Source: Sipunculus nudus | Lineage: Eukaryota > Annelida > Sipuncula > Golfingiida > Sipunculidae | Direction of reading: 5' to 3' | Assembly: GCA_026874595.1 (NCBI GenBank) | Contig: CM049322.1 | Span: 33,932,340 to 33,996,339, forward strand | Length of the DNA stretch: 64,000 nucleotides | Part shown: positions 13,401 through 24,123 of the stretch, piece after piece | How positions within the stretch are numbered: position 1 is the first letter of the stretch | How the letters are laid out: each line of letters begins with the position of its first letter | Position numbers and translations under genes: made by a program | Notes under the pieces: model-generated | What the model was told of the DNA's origin: nothing | The model's input: only the letters and a program-made list of their open reading frames with translations | The model's database searches: none

Positions 13401-15681
13401 TCTTGTCAGATAACACCACATCATGCATACAAATGTTTATTTATTTTTTACCACAAAAATATATCTTTCAAATCTGCAAAACAATAAATATCTAAAAAAA
13501 AATACTTGATTTAGATTTCACAATTTTTAATGTGTCTTTATTTATCCATAATGTGCTTCATATTTTATCATAATTTAAGCATACTGATGGGTTCCATTAT
13601 GATTGGTAAAATCATTTAAAAGAAAAATGATTTCTTTAAAAATGCTACATTACACAACATTGCATCTTCTGGATTACACCTTGAATTACTTTTTCAAGGA
13701 AAGTTTTTGCATATCAGAGTGGAAACAGCATAACAATTAAGGAGATACAGTGAAAACAATAACAATACTGCACAACACTTGGTGGGTTGGGTTTGGGGGG
13801 GGGGGGGGTGATTGGGGTGGTGATATGAGAATAACTGTACACCTGTCACAGCAGGGGATCTCCCCCAGTGACTGTAACAAATCAGAAACCCTGGCATAGC
13901 TGACTTCCAGTGACCTGGAGTGGGACCCTGCATCTGTAATCTGTAATCAAAGCAAATGACTACAATAGAGCCTCAAGAAAAAAGTCAATAACTAGCTTAA
14001 TTTTCAAGCTTTTACTTCCAAATTTCAGATTTAAACAAATTAAATATTAATGTTTACATGCTGTGAAAATTAAATCAATGGTACTTACAGGAAAAAAACG
14101 TGCCATGATCAAAGTTTGGCAAAATTTAAGGTACTGATTTTATTTTTATGCTAATTACTTAAAAAATTTACAAAATTCAGATCTAATTTTTGGTAAACAA
14201 TTGAATCTTAATTAAACATAGTTATATACTTGGGAAAATAGACTCTAGTTTCAAAATTTTTCATTTTAAGTGAGTTAATATTTTTCCTGATTTTTTACAG
14301 AGTCCATTATGTTTGGGCCAATAACTTAAAGAATTTATACTTAACAGACTTAATTTCTGGCATGTACATAGGAACTATATAGAAGAATATTTATGGTAAA
14401 TATGAGGAAAAACAGATCAGTGGTTTTGATATTAGGCAGTCCTGAAGTGTGAAAATAGGATTTTAATAAAAAATTGAGGTTTTTCCTTAATTTCTCAAAG
14501 GAACAAAGTCACAAAGACCCAGTTTTCGGCTTGGTAGGAGATCTTGGAGACATCTAACATTATGCTGAATTTTGGATTCCTAGGTCTTACGGTTTCAAAA
14601 CGTGCCACATCTACCGACGGACGGACAGACGGACAGACGGACGGACGATGGACAATGGACCACGACTATAGCTCAGATGACTTATAGTCAGCTGAGCTAA
14701 AAACCCAGCATAATATTTAACCAATCTCATTGCAGATATCACCAGCACAATCAGATGTTTTTCGAGGTATCGGTCACTTTGCACTGCGACTGAAAGTGCT
14801 TGGTAGCACAGACTTTTTCAACTTTAGGTGGAATACACAGGATGCTATTGTCAACTTTCAACTCAGTCTCTATACTGACTTGCTGGTGTGGCCTGAGGTC
14901 TGTTATCCCCCACGATCTGTATATTTCCTTTCTTGCAGTGCTACATGAGCTTGTCACAGGCGAGCCATGTTTGTTTACAAGCTAAGCCAATCATATTTCT
15001 TCTACCAGTTCTGCAGATTTGTTTAAACGCAGAGCCAATCAGATTTTACTTTATCAGACGCAAATTGACTGGGTGTTGCCAAACCTGAAGAATCCTGCTA
15101 TTTCTCACAGCATGTGAGTGGAAGGTCACCAGGAGGTCACGAGCTGTGTTCAGAGCACAGATGTTGCATGTGATGATATGGCCATCTTAAGAGTGCAAGT
15201 CATGATGTCACACAGGCCAATGACATCATCCATGTGCCGTTTCCCTGAAAGGTGTAAATCAATGAGCATCCGGGGGGGGGGGGGGGGGGGGGGGGGGGAT
15301 GGTTTGCATGTGTTTTTGTTTTGTTCATTTTGGTTATAGTCAAGGAAAGAAATACCATGATGTCCAGGGTATTATTCAAAATATTTTATATTTTCAGTTA
15401 AAAGGTTTAATTAACATTCCATGGCACCAACTTTGAACACTATCTTTCGCTTAGAGTTTGCGTCAATAAACAATATTTGAGTTTGCGTCAATAAACAATA
15501 TTTCAATTTACATATTTATGTTGATAATTTGATATTTTCTTCATGAAAGATTTAATTTTTTCATGAAATCCAAAGGGCAGCACTGAGCTACACTTTTGTC
15601 TTTACATGCAATCTTGATTTAATGCTGGTCAATTTATTAGTAACATAACAATAAAATTACCTCTACAGATAAATCACTCAT
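2257..15681 (-). CDS. Ankyrin-repeat protein, 3' end outside the window
   Basis: This is a spliced minus-strand gene with coding exons 15661-15681, 11002-11100, 8346-8444 and 2257-2355, giving 106 residues before the window ends. The start peptide is MSDLSVE. Residues 8-40, 41-73 and 74-106 are three ankyrin repeats; the second contains TALHKAADAGQLDVVEKLI and the third TPLHRAVSLNRQDVIEHLL. Each repeat exon is exactly 99 nt, every intron is phase 0, and all junctions are canonical GT-AG with pyrimidine-rich acceptors. One repeat per exon suggests growth by exon duplication. Ankyrin repeats are protein-binding scaffolds, so the partner and cell compartment cannot be told from this part. The introns hold Helitron-like elements at 3641-7027, 8688-10463 and 12801-14700. 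I do not recognise the orthologue. The gene is firm; its name, its C terminus and any 5' untranslated exons beyond 15748 are not determined. Confidence 0.88.
2357..3640. other. Intronic sequence, no coding signal
   Basis: This is intron of the ankyrin gene between exons 3 and 4. It carries a short G-run near 2977. Short open frames on both strands around 2873-3212 overlap one another and show no family signature, so I treat them as chance. Confidence 0.5.
4466..6377. mobile_element. TTAA-flanked (piggyBac-type) insertion
   Basis: The element begins GGTCTAATCATC and ends GATGATTAGACC, a perfect 12-bp inverted repeat, and is flanked on both sides by TTAA (4462-4465 and 6378-6381). Removing it and one TTAA restores the surrounding tandem unit ('...tatagc TTAA agatt...'). 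TTAA target duplication is the hallmark of piggyBac transposases. At 1.9 kb with no transposase frame, it is non-autonomous. It is GC-richer than its surroundings between about 4620 and 5650. Confidence 0.75.
4903..5352 (+). CDS. Doubtful 149-codon ORF with one hydrophobic segment
   Basis: The frame opens with ATG and runs 149 codons. A hydrophobic stretch (about residues 19-40, LPIVISVILTLLYTITFSL) is followed by basic residues and a polar, cysteine-containing second half that includes MGRRKKSRMSEDKIRYLNE. A signal anchor or membrane peptide is conceivable. No family is recognised, and the ORF lies wholly inside the TTAA-flanked element, so it may be a chance frame in a mobile element. Nothing shows that it is transcribed. 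Confidence 0.15.
   Translation: MLVSPNNGPGTKNIPRNMNLPIVISVILTLLYTITFSLRVHHYIAKTIAENIVPSSIIYTIFKLNLMGRRKKSRMSEDKIRYLNERQSHTADHKVPVSVVEDVDKRRGWCSNMGLLCTNEFCERNAAPSYTTTSPANKFCEVNRAGSES
7028..8345. other. Intronic AT-rich sequence
   Basis: This intron sequence lies between the Helitron-like element and ankyrin exon 3. A phrase close to TTCAAGGAC recurs several times between about 7380 and 7620, which hints at an old short repeat. There is a G-run near 8201-8213. No exon or clear mobile element end was found. Confidence 0.4.
8346..8444 (-). CDS. Ankyrin exon 3 (residues 41-73)
   Basis: The acceptor is CTGTTTGTTGCAG and the donor AACAAA|GTAGGT. The exon is 99 nt and phase 0 at both ends. It encodes KMDTALHKAADAGQLDVV followed by EKLIAEGASVNQLNK, a textbook ankyrin repeat with its TALHKAA and GASVN positions. 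Confidence 0.92.
8688..10463 (+). mobile_element. Pearl-like Helitron with tandem core
   Basis: The left end starts near AGACAATGGTCCTCAGAGGG. Then come a short unique segment, a ten-unit 145-bp array, an ACGG-type microsatellite remnant near 10330-10375, a (TA)n tract (10393-10432), and a hairpin GCACCGC...GCGGGGC followed by CCCTAA. The same ends recur in opposite orientation at 58397-59076, which fixes both boundaries. This order (left end, tandem core, microsatellite, hairpin end) matches the bivalve pearl elements, now regarded as non-autonomous Helitrons. It lies in the ankyrin intron between exons 2 and 3. Confidence 0.75.
8925..10330. repeat. 145-bp tandem array, ten units
   Basis: Units start at 8925, 9070, 9215, 9360, 9505, 9651, 9796, 9941, 10083 and 10228, each beginning with GTCTGTAATT or a one-base variant; the last is partial. 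Spacing is 145 bp except 146 and 142 once each. Units contain CTGTGGCAGCCATATTGG and CAATCATCCCTGTGA. Short open frames across the array simply follow the repeat. Confidence 0.95.
10464..11001. other. Intronic sequence, nothing recognised
   Basis: This is intron between the pearl-like element and ankyrin exon 2. I see no exon, inverted repeat or array in it. Confidence 0.4.
11002..11100 (-). CDS. Ankyrin exon 2 (residues 8-40)
   Basis: The acceptor is TTTTTTGTTTTTCAG and the donor CCATTATCA|GTAAGT. The 99-nt, phase-0 exon encodes EFLQAASDGRLDFISYYL then SQGGNINEFISGPLS, a more diverged capping-type ankyrin repeat. It follows MSDLSVE directly, giving the EEFLQAA start seen in many ankyrin proteins. 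Confidence 0.88.
11223..11410. mobile_element. hAT-type MITE, 188 bp
   Basis: The ends CAGACATGGGGT and (on the opposite strand) TAGACATGGGGT form inverted repeats, flanked by near-identical 8-bp duplications GTATATAT (11215-11222) and GTATATAC (11411-11418). An 8-bp duplication and CAG-like ends are typical of hAT elements. The body is rich in GTAATCGATTAC-like palindromes and has no coding capacity. Confidence 0.75.
11568..11659. mobile_element. pogo/Tigger-type MITE, 92 bp
   Basis: Inverted ends CAGTCAAAACCTCTATAAT and (opposite strand) CAGTTGAACCTGTCTTATT are flanked by TA on both sides. The same CAGT..AACCT ends recur at 17725-18417 and 38137-38315. TA targets and CAGT-starting ends fit pogo-like Tc1/mariner relatives. 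It is non-coding. Confidence 0.65.
11670..12800. other. Intronic sequence, nothing recognised
   Basis: This is an AT-rich intron segment of the ankyrin gene. Short frames near 12415-12666 have no family features. A GTGTGTGTGTATG microsatellite is present near 12500. Confidence 0.4.
12801..14700 (+). mobile_element. Helitron-like non-autonomous element
   Basis: It starts AAAACAAGGGACCTATGGG and ends with an ACGGACGG microsatellite (about 14612-14650) and the palindrome AGCTCAGATGACTTATAGTC / AGCTGAGCT, directly followed by the terminal CTAA. The same family lies in inverse orientation at 20174-24123 and shares the interior around 14090-14130 and 20745-20800. No helicase or other frame is present. 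Confidence 0.65.
14701..15453. other. Intron 1 of the ankyrin gene, low-complexity G tract
   Basis: The stretch holds a run of 27 G residues (15272-15298). Two ATTGG motifs on the minus strand (near 14990 and 15033) look like CCAAT boxes. An overlapping frame (14751-14957, minus) has no recognisable domain. An alternative minus-strand promoter is possible but unsupported. Confidence 0.35.
15454..15503. repeat. Perfect 25-bp tandem duplication
   Basis: Two identical copies of a 25-bp unit beginning GAGTTTGCGTCAATAAACAA lie head to tail at 15454-15478 and 15479-15503. Absence of any difference points to a recent duplication. Confidence 0.95.
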
Positions 15682-15748
15682 GCTTGGTTTCACATACAAT
15701 GCTACTTCTCAGCATCGTTGTCAGTCAGCCTTGAAGGGCAATAAGAGT
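15661..15748 (-). CDS. Ankyrin exon 1 with start codon
   Basis: The coding part is 15661-15681 (MSDLSVE), ending GAG|GTAATT. Upstream of the ATG the exon can extend to 15748, where a strong acceptor CTCTTTCTTTTAG suggests at least one more 5' untranslated exon. A short upstream ATG (at 15713-15715) opens a 13-codon frame that overlaps and passes the MSDLSVE start. Such a frame could lower translation, but this is inference. Confidence 0.7.
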
Positions 15749-15749
15749 C

Positions 15750-16128
15750 TAAAAGAAAGAGTTAATACAAGTATATATATTTTTATGTACATATATAGTT
15801 CTAAGTAGGTTTCAGTGCTTGCAGCATAGTGCTTGATACAGGCAAGGTAGAGCAGGTTCGCTAAACGTTAAGCACATCTGAGCATCAAATTGTGATATTA
15901 CATCACAAAAGGGACAAACTGGTAATTTTATTGAGCAAGTGTAGTTAATAAGTCTCAAAATGCAGACACCTTAAACTACTGAACCGTGCAAAAAGAAAAT
16001 AGCAACAACAACTGGGTCCCCCATGAGCATCAGTTATCTGATGATTTCCTGGGTGCTAAGACCAGCAATGGCGTGAAACTCGGAGTAATAACTCTATGCT
16101 CCAACGTGCTTATGGTTTAGCTGTACAT

Positions 16129-16169
<41 letters not shown>

Positions 16170-16414
16170 TTTATATATATATACATATATCCTTATTAGT
16201 ATTAAGACAATAGAAATAGTAATGGATAAACATGTATGTATTTATAAAAGAATAAAACCACTTGATTTATTCTTTTTAAGGCTGCTGCTTTTATCCCAAT
16301 CGTCTATAATTAAGAAACATTATAACTATTCTGTTTATACCACAATTATTTATACTACTGGTACTAATAACCAATACACTACTACTACTAGTTGTAGCAC
16401 TATTAAAACAATAC

Positions 16415-16503
<89 letters not shown>

Positions 16504-17724
16504 GACATAGTTGATGTAAATACTTGATACAACATCAATAAAAGACAAGATAACATTAAAGCTTATTGAAAGGAATAAAAAAAATATTGTAGTATCCCAG
16601 GGTACATATTGAAATTATCTTGAAATAAGCAAATAAATTGAAACTGGCATCACCATTGCATTTGTAGTGCCTTCAATCGATGAATACCTGGTGCAAATTG
16701 TTAATAATATAATATATCTTTGTTTTTATTTGTATGTTTGCTTTACAGTATTTGCAGTAAATACAGACTTATACCAGATTTATGGTAAGATGGTATAAGT
16801 TGTATTTAAAAATTACATATTGCAGGGATGCCAAGTTGGTAGAAAAGGGTGATTGAATACAAACTCTTTGGGAATCCTTGGATATGCTAACCTGTAAATA
16901 TCCTTGTTTTATTAATTTTGCAATTAATAAAATAAGATTTTATACCTACAATGACAATGAATAAATATAAACATATTAAATATATAAATGAAAGACATTT
17001 GTATAATTCTGGTGTATTGTAAGATACGGACTAAAACATGGATGTCAAAAGTCAGATGTAAGTCGGATGACAGGTCTGATGCCAAACTGTACGTCAAGCT
17101 CCAATGAAATACTCTATGCCAGCAAAACGAAAAACCATAACATATCTGTGTATACATAAACAATGTCATTTATGTATGAATGTGTACAGAAGTACACATA
17201 TGCATTAAATTTAATTTATATAAAGCAAAATTCTTCTCTATATTTTAAATAAAAGTAAGAATATGATGTCTTCGTATTCTTAAGAATTGTTATGTCTGTA
17301 GAAAACTCAAGGCCAATAAAAAAAAAAATTTCAGGTAATTCAATATCTTACTGTTTGTATTTATTCTAGATGAGCAAGAACAATAATTAATGCAATAATT
17401 TTACCTTTAATATTTTTAATGCTACATGTGAATTCATGAGATATAGAGTTATTTTTAATAAATAAAATTTCCACACACACTGCAAAGTTTCTGTTATTTT
17501 TCTCTGGTATTTATATTACAAGCTTACAGTAATTAAGTCTGGTGTTGGGGGGGGGGGGATCAGGGATCATTTAAAAAAAATGTTTTTAAAAATGAATAAA
17601 TTTTATTGAATAGCTAGTTTACATTTTATTGCATCCTTTGCAAAAAATGTTTAAACTGAAATATAGGATGTCAGGGACAGGTAAATTAACAAGAAAAATA
17701 TACAATGATCTATGGTTTAAAATT
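15750..17724. other. AT-rich spacer with TA microsatellites
   Basis: The stretch holds two long (TA)n tracts at 16139-16185 and 16420-16498. Apparent frames of poly-IY peptides across them are translation of the repeat. I see no exon or promoter signal. A segment at about 17037-17300 weakly resembles 44755-44950, perhaps an old dispersed repeat. Confidence 0.5.
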
Positions 17725-18417
17725 CAGTTAAATCTCCGAATTATGACCACCAGCAAACAGGACTATGATAAAGTCGTCATGTTTCAAAGGTGGTCTCGTA
17801 AGTGAGGTTTGACTATCAAGGGTCTCATGACGGGAATGTAGCCAATCAATATAATTTGGAATTACTGATGATGTTTTCCACCTAAATCTACTTAATGAGA
17901 CAGGAAACTAAGTCCATACATCCATATTCCTCAGCAAATTAGCAGTTACTATAAATACTTAGCAAAATGGTGAGTTAAATATGAAAGAATTATAAATTTT
18001 TATTAACCACAGAGTTAATAAGATAAGAAACCACTGAGTTATAAAGATAACTAACCAGGATGCGAAACCTTCCTAGACTTGTATGATCTTCCCTAACAAG
18101 TTTTGATCTATGGCCTGCACTTGATTCATGAACTGCCATTAACTGATCAGTGATGTAATGCGTTGGTTTGCAGCTGACCTTCCACTACGCCTGTCCAAGC
18201 CACCTTCGCTCTGCACTTAGTGGTCATTTTTGAGGTCAAGGACACCCGTTGGGGCCAAAATAAGTGATCATAAAACAGAAAAATTAGGTGCCTTCTATTC
18301 CGTAGTTTAATTATATATATATGAAATAAAGAGCAAATACAATTGGGACAATGAGAAAGTGGTTGTAATATCGAGGTGGTTGCTATACTGAGGTGGTCTT
18401 TCGGGAAGGTTTCACTG
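17725..18417. mobile_element. pogo-type element, about 0.7 kb
   Basis: The left end CAGTTAAATCTCCGAATTAT and the opposite-strand right end CAGTGAAACCTTCCCGAAAG share CAGT.AAA.CT and a following GACCACC block. TA follows the right end. No transposase frame is present. It shares the end type with 11568-11659 and 38137-38315. Confidence 0.5.
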
Positions 18418-18419
18418 TA

Positions 18420-20173
18420 TGTTTGTTTTAGGCCCAGAGCATCTCACAGTATGATTACAAAGAAAGTATATGGGGACAGCTTACACATTAATGCTTATCA
18501 TTTCTTGTAAATATAAAGAGTTTACAGTGAGCGGCTTGCATGATATCACTTTTAATTCTGATAAACATGTAATCATATTTAACACACTCATGAATAAATT
18601 ATATAGACAATACATGTTTTTATTCACCTATAAATTTGCAGGTATATAGTTTTGAATTAAAATAGTAATAGTAAATATCATATTAAATATATCCAAACCA
18701 CAACTTTACTCAATTTTAGACATAACCATCAATAGCTACAAGCCTGTGACGTAAACAAAATCTTAAAAAAATAGTATAAAAATTTTAAATCAAATTATTT
18801 TTATCTATAAATGGAGAATGAATAAGCCACCGAAATTAAGTATATCTGATATTATCGTACAATGGCGTGAGGTCGTGCGACTTGGCATGTAGGCTGCAGA
18901 TATGGACGTGAATAATATATAACTAAAATTGGATTCTAAAGACTGAACTCAGAGTCAGTGGCAAGTTCCTCATATTCCCCCAGTTTCGCACTTCTGAAAA
19001 GTGTTTTAAAAACTATTCTACATAATCCTTGGGAGTAAACCTAGTTGGCACCTATTGTTTAATCGTACCTTCGATTATACAATAAGTTTAAAATACCTTA
19101 CCTGTGCTGTTATCCAAAGTTTTAGTTCACAGTACCTCATAATTGTTATCTTCTGTGTTGTGGCATGGAGTGACACCCAACTTCGACCAGGAAGTGAGGT
19201 GCTTCACCTCTGTAGACTTGTACTCTTCACCAAAGATAATTTTTTGTTTCATCTAAATTCTATTTATCAAGTACTTAACTTTTTTTCTTGTAAAATCTTA
19301 CTATCTGGTAATAGAAAAGTATGTAATTATTTTATATTTGATATATTTATAATCATATTGATTCAATGAGTTGTTTAGATGTGTCCTCTTATGCAGGGTG
19401 CAAGTTGTCGGGAAGTCCCTGGGGTTTCCCCTTACCACACTTTCCATCAGAGGTCGTTCATTTTTTCCCCACTCAACATTGGTATGCCATCTGTATCACA
19501 GGCGCTTGAATTGTTATATTAGTATAGATTTCGGTAAAGTTCAGTTTGTTAACGTTACTTTAAACTGTTCTGGGTCATTTCCTTATAACTACAACTGATC
19601 TGATATTTTCCGAGCTTTTTCACACCAGGCTATATATATGATCAATCTCTTTATTATTTACCTTTTAGTAATCTGTTGAATATCCCAAATGCAGCTGCCT
19701 CCAATGCTGACCGAAACGTACGGCCCTGATGTATACATATAGGCCCAGTTACTTTGCAATGAAACATAAATTATGCTCTTTATCCGAACAAAAACTACAA
19801 AGCATCTGAGTTTGTCAGATTCAATCTGAATGAAATCCCCTGCAGCCTGGGTAAATAATTACAGAGAATATTTTAAACAACATAAACCATATTTATAGCA
19901 CAAAAGGAAAATTGAAGTGTATGTTTCATATAAATCTGGGAAATCGATAAAAATACGATTAATATAGAAAATCATAGACAAATTTTGCGTCTCACATCGT
20001 TATACCTTCGCAGGACATATGCAATCCTGGCAGACTTGTTTAAATGTGCCAAAGTATATATTGACCCCCCCCACACACACACACACATACAAACACACAC
20101 ATCCGAGTCAAAACCATGCATACCCATTTGAGTTTTGTTAATAAATCAAACCACATCTAAGTCACATGTTTTT
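18420..20173. other. Spacer, no supported gene
   Basis: Short frames near 19055-19598 have no recognisable domain and no good start. On the minus strand a donor-like AAAAG|GTAAAT near 19665 could close a 5' untranslated exon of the ankyrin gene, but nothing confirms it. A (CA)n stretch lies near 20070-20100. Confidence 0.4.
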
Positions 20174-21423
20174 TTAGCTCAGCTGACTATAAGTCATCTG
20201 AGCTATAGTCGTGGTCCATTGTCCGTTGTCAGTCCATCTGTCTGTCCATCCGTCCAGATGTCCGTCCGTAAGACTGGCACGTTTCGACACCGTTGGACCA
20301 ACGAATCTGAAATTCGGCATACAGTTAGATGTCCCCAAAATCTCCTACCATGCCGAAAATTGGGTCAATAGGACTTCGTGCGTTCGAGCTATTAAGGGAA
20401 AACCTCAATTTTTTTTATTAGAAATCTATTTTCACACTTCAGGACTGCCTAATATCAAAACCACTCATCTGGTTTTCTTCATATTTACCATAAATATTCC
20501 TCTATATAGTTCCTATGTACATGCCAGATATTAAGTCAGTATTATATAATTTTAAAAAGTTATGGGCCCAAACATAATGGAGTTTGTAAAAAATCAGGAA
20601 CGATATTTGGTCACTTAAGACCAAAAGTGTTAAAGGTAGGGACTTTCTTTCAGTAATACAACTTTAATTAATCAAAATTTAATTGTATACCAAAAATTAG
20701 ATCAAAATCTGTTAAATTTTTTTAAATATTGGCAAAAATATAAAATTTGTACCTTAAATTTTGCCCAACTTTGGCCACGGCACGTTTTTTTTCCTGTAAG
20801 TACTGTGGATTTAATTTTCACAGCATGTATACATAAGGATTTAATCTGATAAAATCTAAAATTTGAAAATAAAAGCTGCAAAATTAGGCTAGTTATTGAA
20901 TTTTTTTTAGGCTCTTGTTGTATTCCCTTACATTGTCAAGCAGTCCACTTTGATGACTGTAGGTCATTCAGTGCACATCTCTATGCTCCCCAGGCTGTTG
21001 GCACAATTTTAGATGTCCCCAAAAACTCCTACCATAACGAAAATTGGGTCATTAGGACTTCGTTCCATCGAGATATTAAGGAAAAAAACTCCGTTTTCCA
21101 TAAAAAAGCCATTGTTACACTTCAAGGCTGCCTAATATTAAAACCACTGATCTGTTTTTGATCGTATTTAGTATTCACATTCTTTCATACATTTTCTATG
21201 AACATACCAAAAATTAGGTCAGTATTGGGTATTATTTTGAAGTTATGGGCCAAAACATAATGCAATTTTTTTTTTAATCAGGAAATATATTTACTCACCT
21301 AACATGAGAATTGCTGAACCTAGAGACTTTTTTTCAGGAATATAACTTTATTTAATCAAGATTCAATTGTTTACCGAAAATTAGATCTGAATTTTTCAAA
21401 TTGTTCAAGGTATTAGCATAAAT

Positions 21424-22455
21424 AACTAGAATATCAGCAGAAGCTGACAAAAGCCCTCAGCCAAAACAACAGTGTTTAGAGGTGGTAACAGTAACAAGTA
21501 CTAAATATCTGTTCTCACATGGATGTATATCTGTACATGTCTCAGTTATAAATTTAAAATGGAGAGGTATGTACCATGATTCATAACAATCCACCAAATG
21601 CTTCCTGAAAAATAAGCTTCTAAGTTTTATTCTATTATAAGCTCTGTGACCTTGAAAAGTAGGTCAAGGTCACCCATCTTCGAACTTGACCGAGATTTTG
21701 TAGATATACGTCTTCACCAAAGAAATAAAATTCCTCTTGTGAATCGTTTTAGAGATATCCCGCTCACAAGGCCAAAGTTGAAAAATCCAAGAAAAATTCA
21801 TTAAAAATCATAAATTGCAGGTGGCGCCCCCAAACTTGTGCAGCAGTTACAGACCATCAGTCCCTATGATCATAGTAAGAATTGTGAAAATCCACCCAAT
21901 GGTTTCTGAGAAATAAGCTTCTAAATGTTTTTCTATAATCAGCTTTAAAACGTAGAAAAAAAGGTCAAGGTCACCCATCTTCGAACTTGACCGAGACTTT
22001 GTCAATATACATCTTCACCGAAAAAATAAAATTCCTACGGTGAATCCTTTTAGAGATATCCCGCTCACAAGCCCAAAGTTGAAAAATCCGATAAAAATTC
22101 ATTAAAAAATCAGAAATTGTAGGTGGCGCCACCAAACTTGTGAAGCAGGTACAGACTATCAGTCCCAATAACCATAGTAAGTTTTGTGAAAATCCACCCA
22201 ATGGTTCCTGAGTAATAAGCATCTAAGTGTTTTTCTATAATCAGCTCTAAAATGTAGAAAAATAGGTCAAGGTCACCCATCTTCGAACTTGACCGAGATT
22301 GTGTCGATATACATCTTTACTGAGGAAATAACATTCTGACGGTGAATCCTTTTCAAGATATCCCGCTCACAAGGTAAAAAATAACGGACGCCGGACGGAC
22401 GGACGGACAGCTTGGGTGACGACAATAGCCCATCAGCCTAAGGGCTGAGGGCTAA
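21424..22455 (+). mobile_element. Nested Helitron-like element with 300-bp units
   Basis: The right end has GGACGGACGGACGGACAGC, then a hairpin AGCCCATCAGCC / GGGCTGAGGGCT and the terminal CTAA. The body is about 2.7 tandem units of roughly 300 bp; 'gtgaaaatccaccca' recurs at about 21886 and 22185, and 'ggtcaaggtcacccatcttc' recurs three times. The left boundary is approximate. Short frames within it follow the repeat. Confidence 0.6.
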
Positions 22456-23003
22456 AAAATCAATACCTTAAATTTTGTCCAACTTTGGCACTGTTGATTT
22501 AATTTTCACAGCATATATACATAAGGATTTAATCTTTTAAAATCTGAAATTTCAAAGAAATTGATTGGAAAGAATAGCTTTTATTCATGTTTTCATACAC
22601 CATGTCAAGTGTTGTTTACATCTAGCCCACCTAGTAGTACAGCCTTCACTTGCATTATGTAACCCACTCCAGGCAGCTTGCCTTGGCTCAGCTTGGCCAC
22701 TACCAGCAGGCTTCCCCTCTGCCCTGCACTCCCCCCCCCCCCCAGATGGTGCATAAACTAGATGAATGGTATTATTTTCTGTATTTGATTCATTCTTATT
22801 CTAGGCTGTGCTACATTTTAGATTTTGTATTGAACCACCAGGGCTACAATGGTTAAAGTGTACATTTAATTGTGTCCACAAAGTGGTGTATTGCTATGAA
22901 ATTTCATAAATTCAGTTTAAACATTTATGATTTAAAAATAATAAAATATATATGTATGCATAATATGACCCAATATGAGCTACACTCTGGATAAAAGAAT
23001 TGT

Positions 23004-23120
23004 TGCAACTTTCGCAACAATTCTGATATTTTAACTTATAGTTTCAGGTTTTTACTCTGTATATATAATGATTGCAACTTTTGCAACAATTCTAATATTT
23101 TAACTTATATTTACAGGTTG
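23004..23120. repeat. Direct repeat containing a GCAACAATT palindrome
   Basis: Two copies of a roughly 50-bp unit (near 23004 and 23071) carry TTGCAACTTT.GCAACAATTCT followed by ATATTTTAACTTATA. In the first copy AATTGTTGC and GCAACAATT form a perfect 9-bp inverted repeat around a 7-nt loop. Confidence 0.8.
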
Positions 23121-24123
23121 TTTTATAAAAAATTATAAAACCTGTAAATAAAAAAATGATTCAGATAAAAACTTCTTAATGGAAAAAGTGGATATGCTTA
23201 AAAAAATAGGATTTTATATAAACTTAAATGCATTATTCCCTTGAAAGTGAAATAAAGGTATTAGTCCATTCTGTCCACTTGCCTGTCCATCTGTAAATGT
23301 TCATATGCATCACAGTATCTCAAAACTTTTACTGTTTTTCTTCATGACAGTATTGTCAGAGTATTAGTTTGCAATCATATATTTAGAACTTTACTATAAC
23401 CAAGTAGGAGGGCCCCTGTCCTCTTAGCTTTTCATATTCTTATATAAATGAAAAACATTACAATAGAATATTTCTACATCCACCTTCGTGCTGCCCTCAC
23501 TTTTCCCTTCTCCGAACCCCATCCCAAAGTCAGCCTCAGTAAGCAAGAACAAGATGAATCAGATATACTCATACTTAAATATTTTGTATAACTATTCGTC
23601 CATAGGTACCTATGTACATGCCAGAAATTATGTCAATATTGTGTTATATGTAGACATAGTGGGCATCACAATATTGTACCTTGTCAAGACTAAAGAGATA
23701 TTGTGTCATACGGTCACAAATTCATAAATCACTTCATCAGCATAGTTAATCATAACATCAAATCTGTCAAATTGAAAGCTTGCAGACTACCATACACTTT
23801 AGACCCTTCAACAAATAGCCTTAGCATCATTCTACTACTGCTTATTACTGCTGTCATTGCATTCATATTTGCTCAAATATATCACAATTTTCAACCCCTC
23901 CTGAATAAATAAAAAATAAACCACTATATTTGACTCTATTAATCCATCAGTCAGGTAATTTCATTTATCATTTACTCACATATTACATTACATTCCTTTA
24001 TAATAGCCCAACATGTCCATGATATTCATAAGCTTTATCGACTCGATATAGTATCACAGTGGAGAAACATTTATAGTCCAATCACGATCAGCTGAGCGCC
24101 GTGACCCATGGGTCCCTTGTTTT

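Larger units (their letters stand above)
20174..24123 (-). mobile_element. Helitron-like element, inverse copy with nested element
   Basis: Read on the minus strand it starts AACAAGGGACCCATGGGTCA (24123) and ends at CTAA (20174-20177) after the same AGCTCAGATGACTTATAGTC palindrome as the 12801-14700 element, with CCGTCCGT-type repeats next to it. The family interior recurs on both sides of a second Helitron-like element (about 21424-22455), so that element probably inserted into this one. No coding frame. Confidence 0.6.

Noticed and set aside
14751-14957. Minus-strand frame after two ATTGG motifs as an alternative first exon
   Set aside because: No splice donor fits the ankyrin frame and no domain is present.
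16096-16548. Open frames of repeated Ile-Tyr residues on both strands
   Set aside because: They are translations of (TA)n microsatellite; the same occurs near 10400, 24620, 36800 and 51050.
17037-17300. Similarity to 44755-44950
   Set aside because: Only short AT-rich phrases agree; cannot be separated from chance by eye.
19055-19598. Plus-strand frames of 75-104 codons
   Set aside because: Near-cognate starts, no domain, no splice or promoter support.
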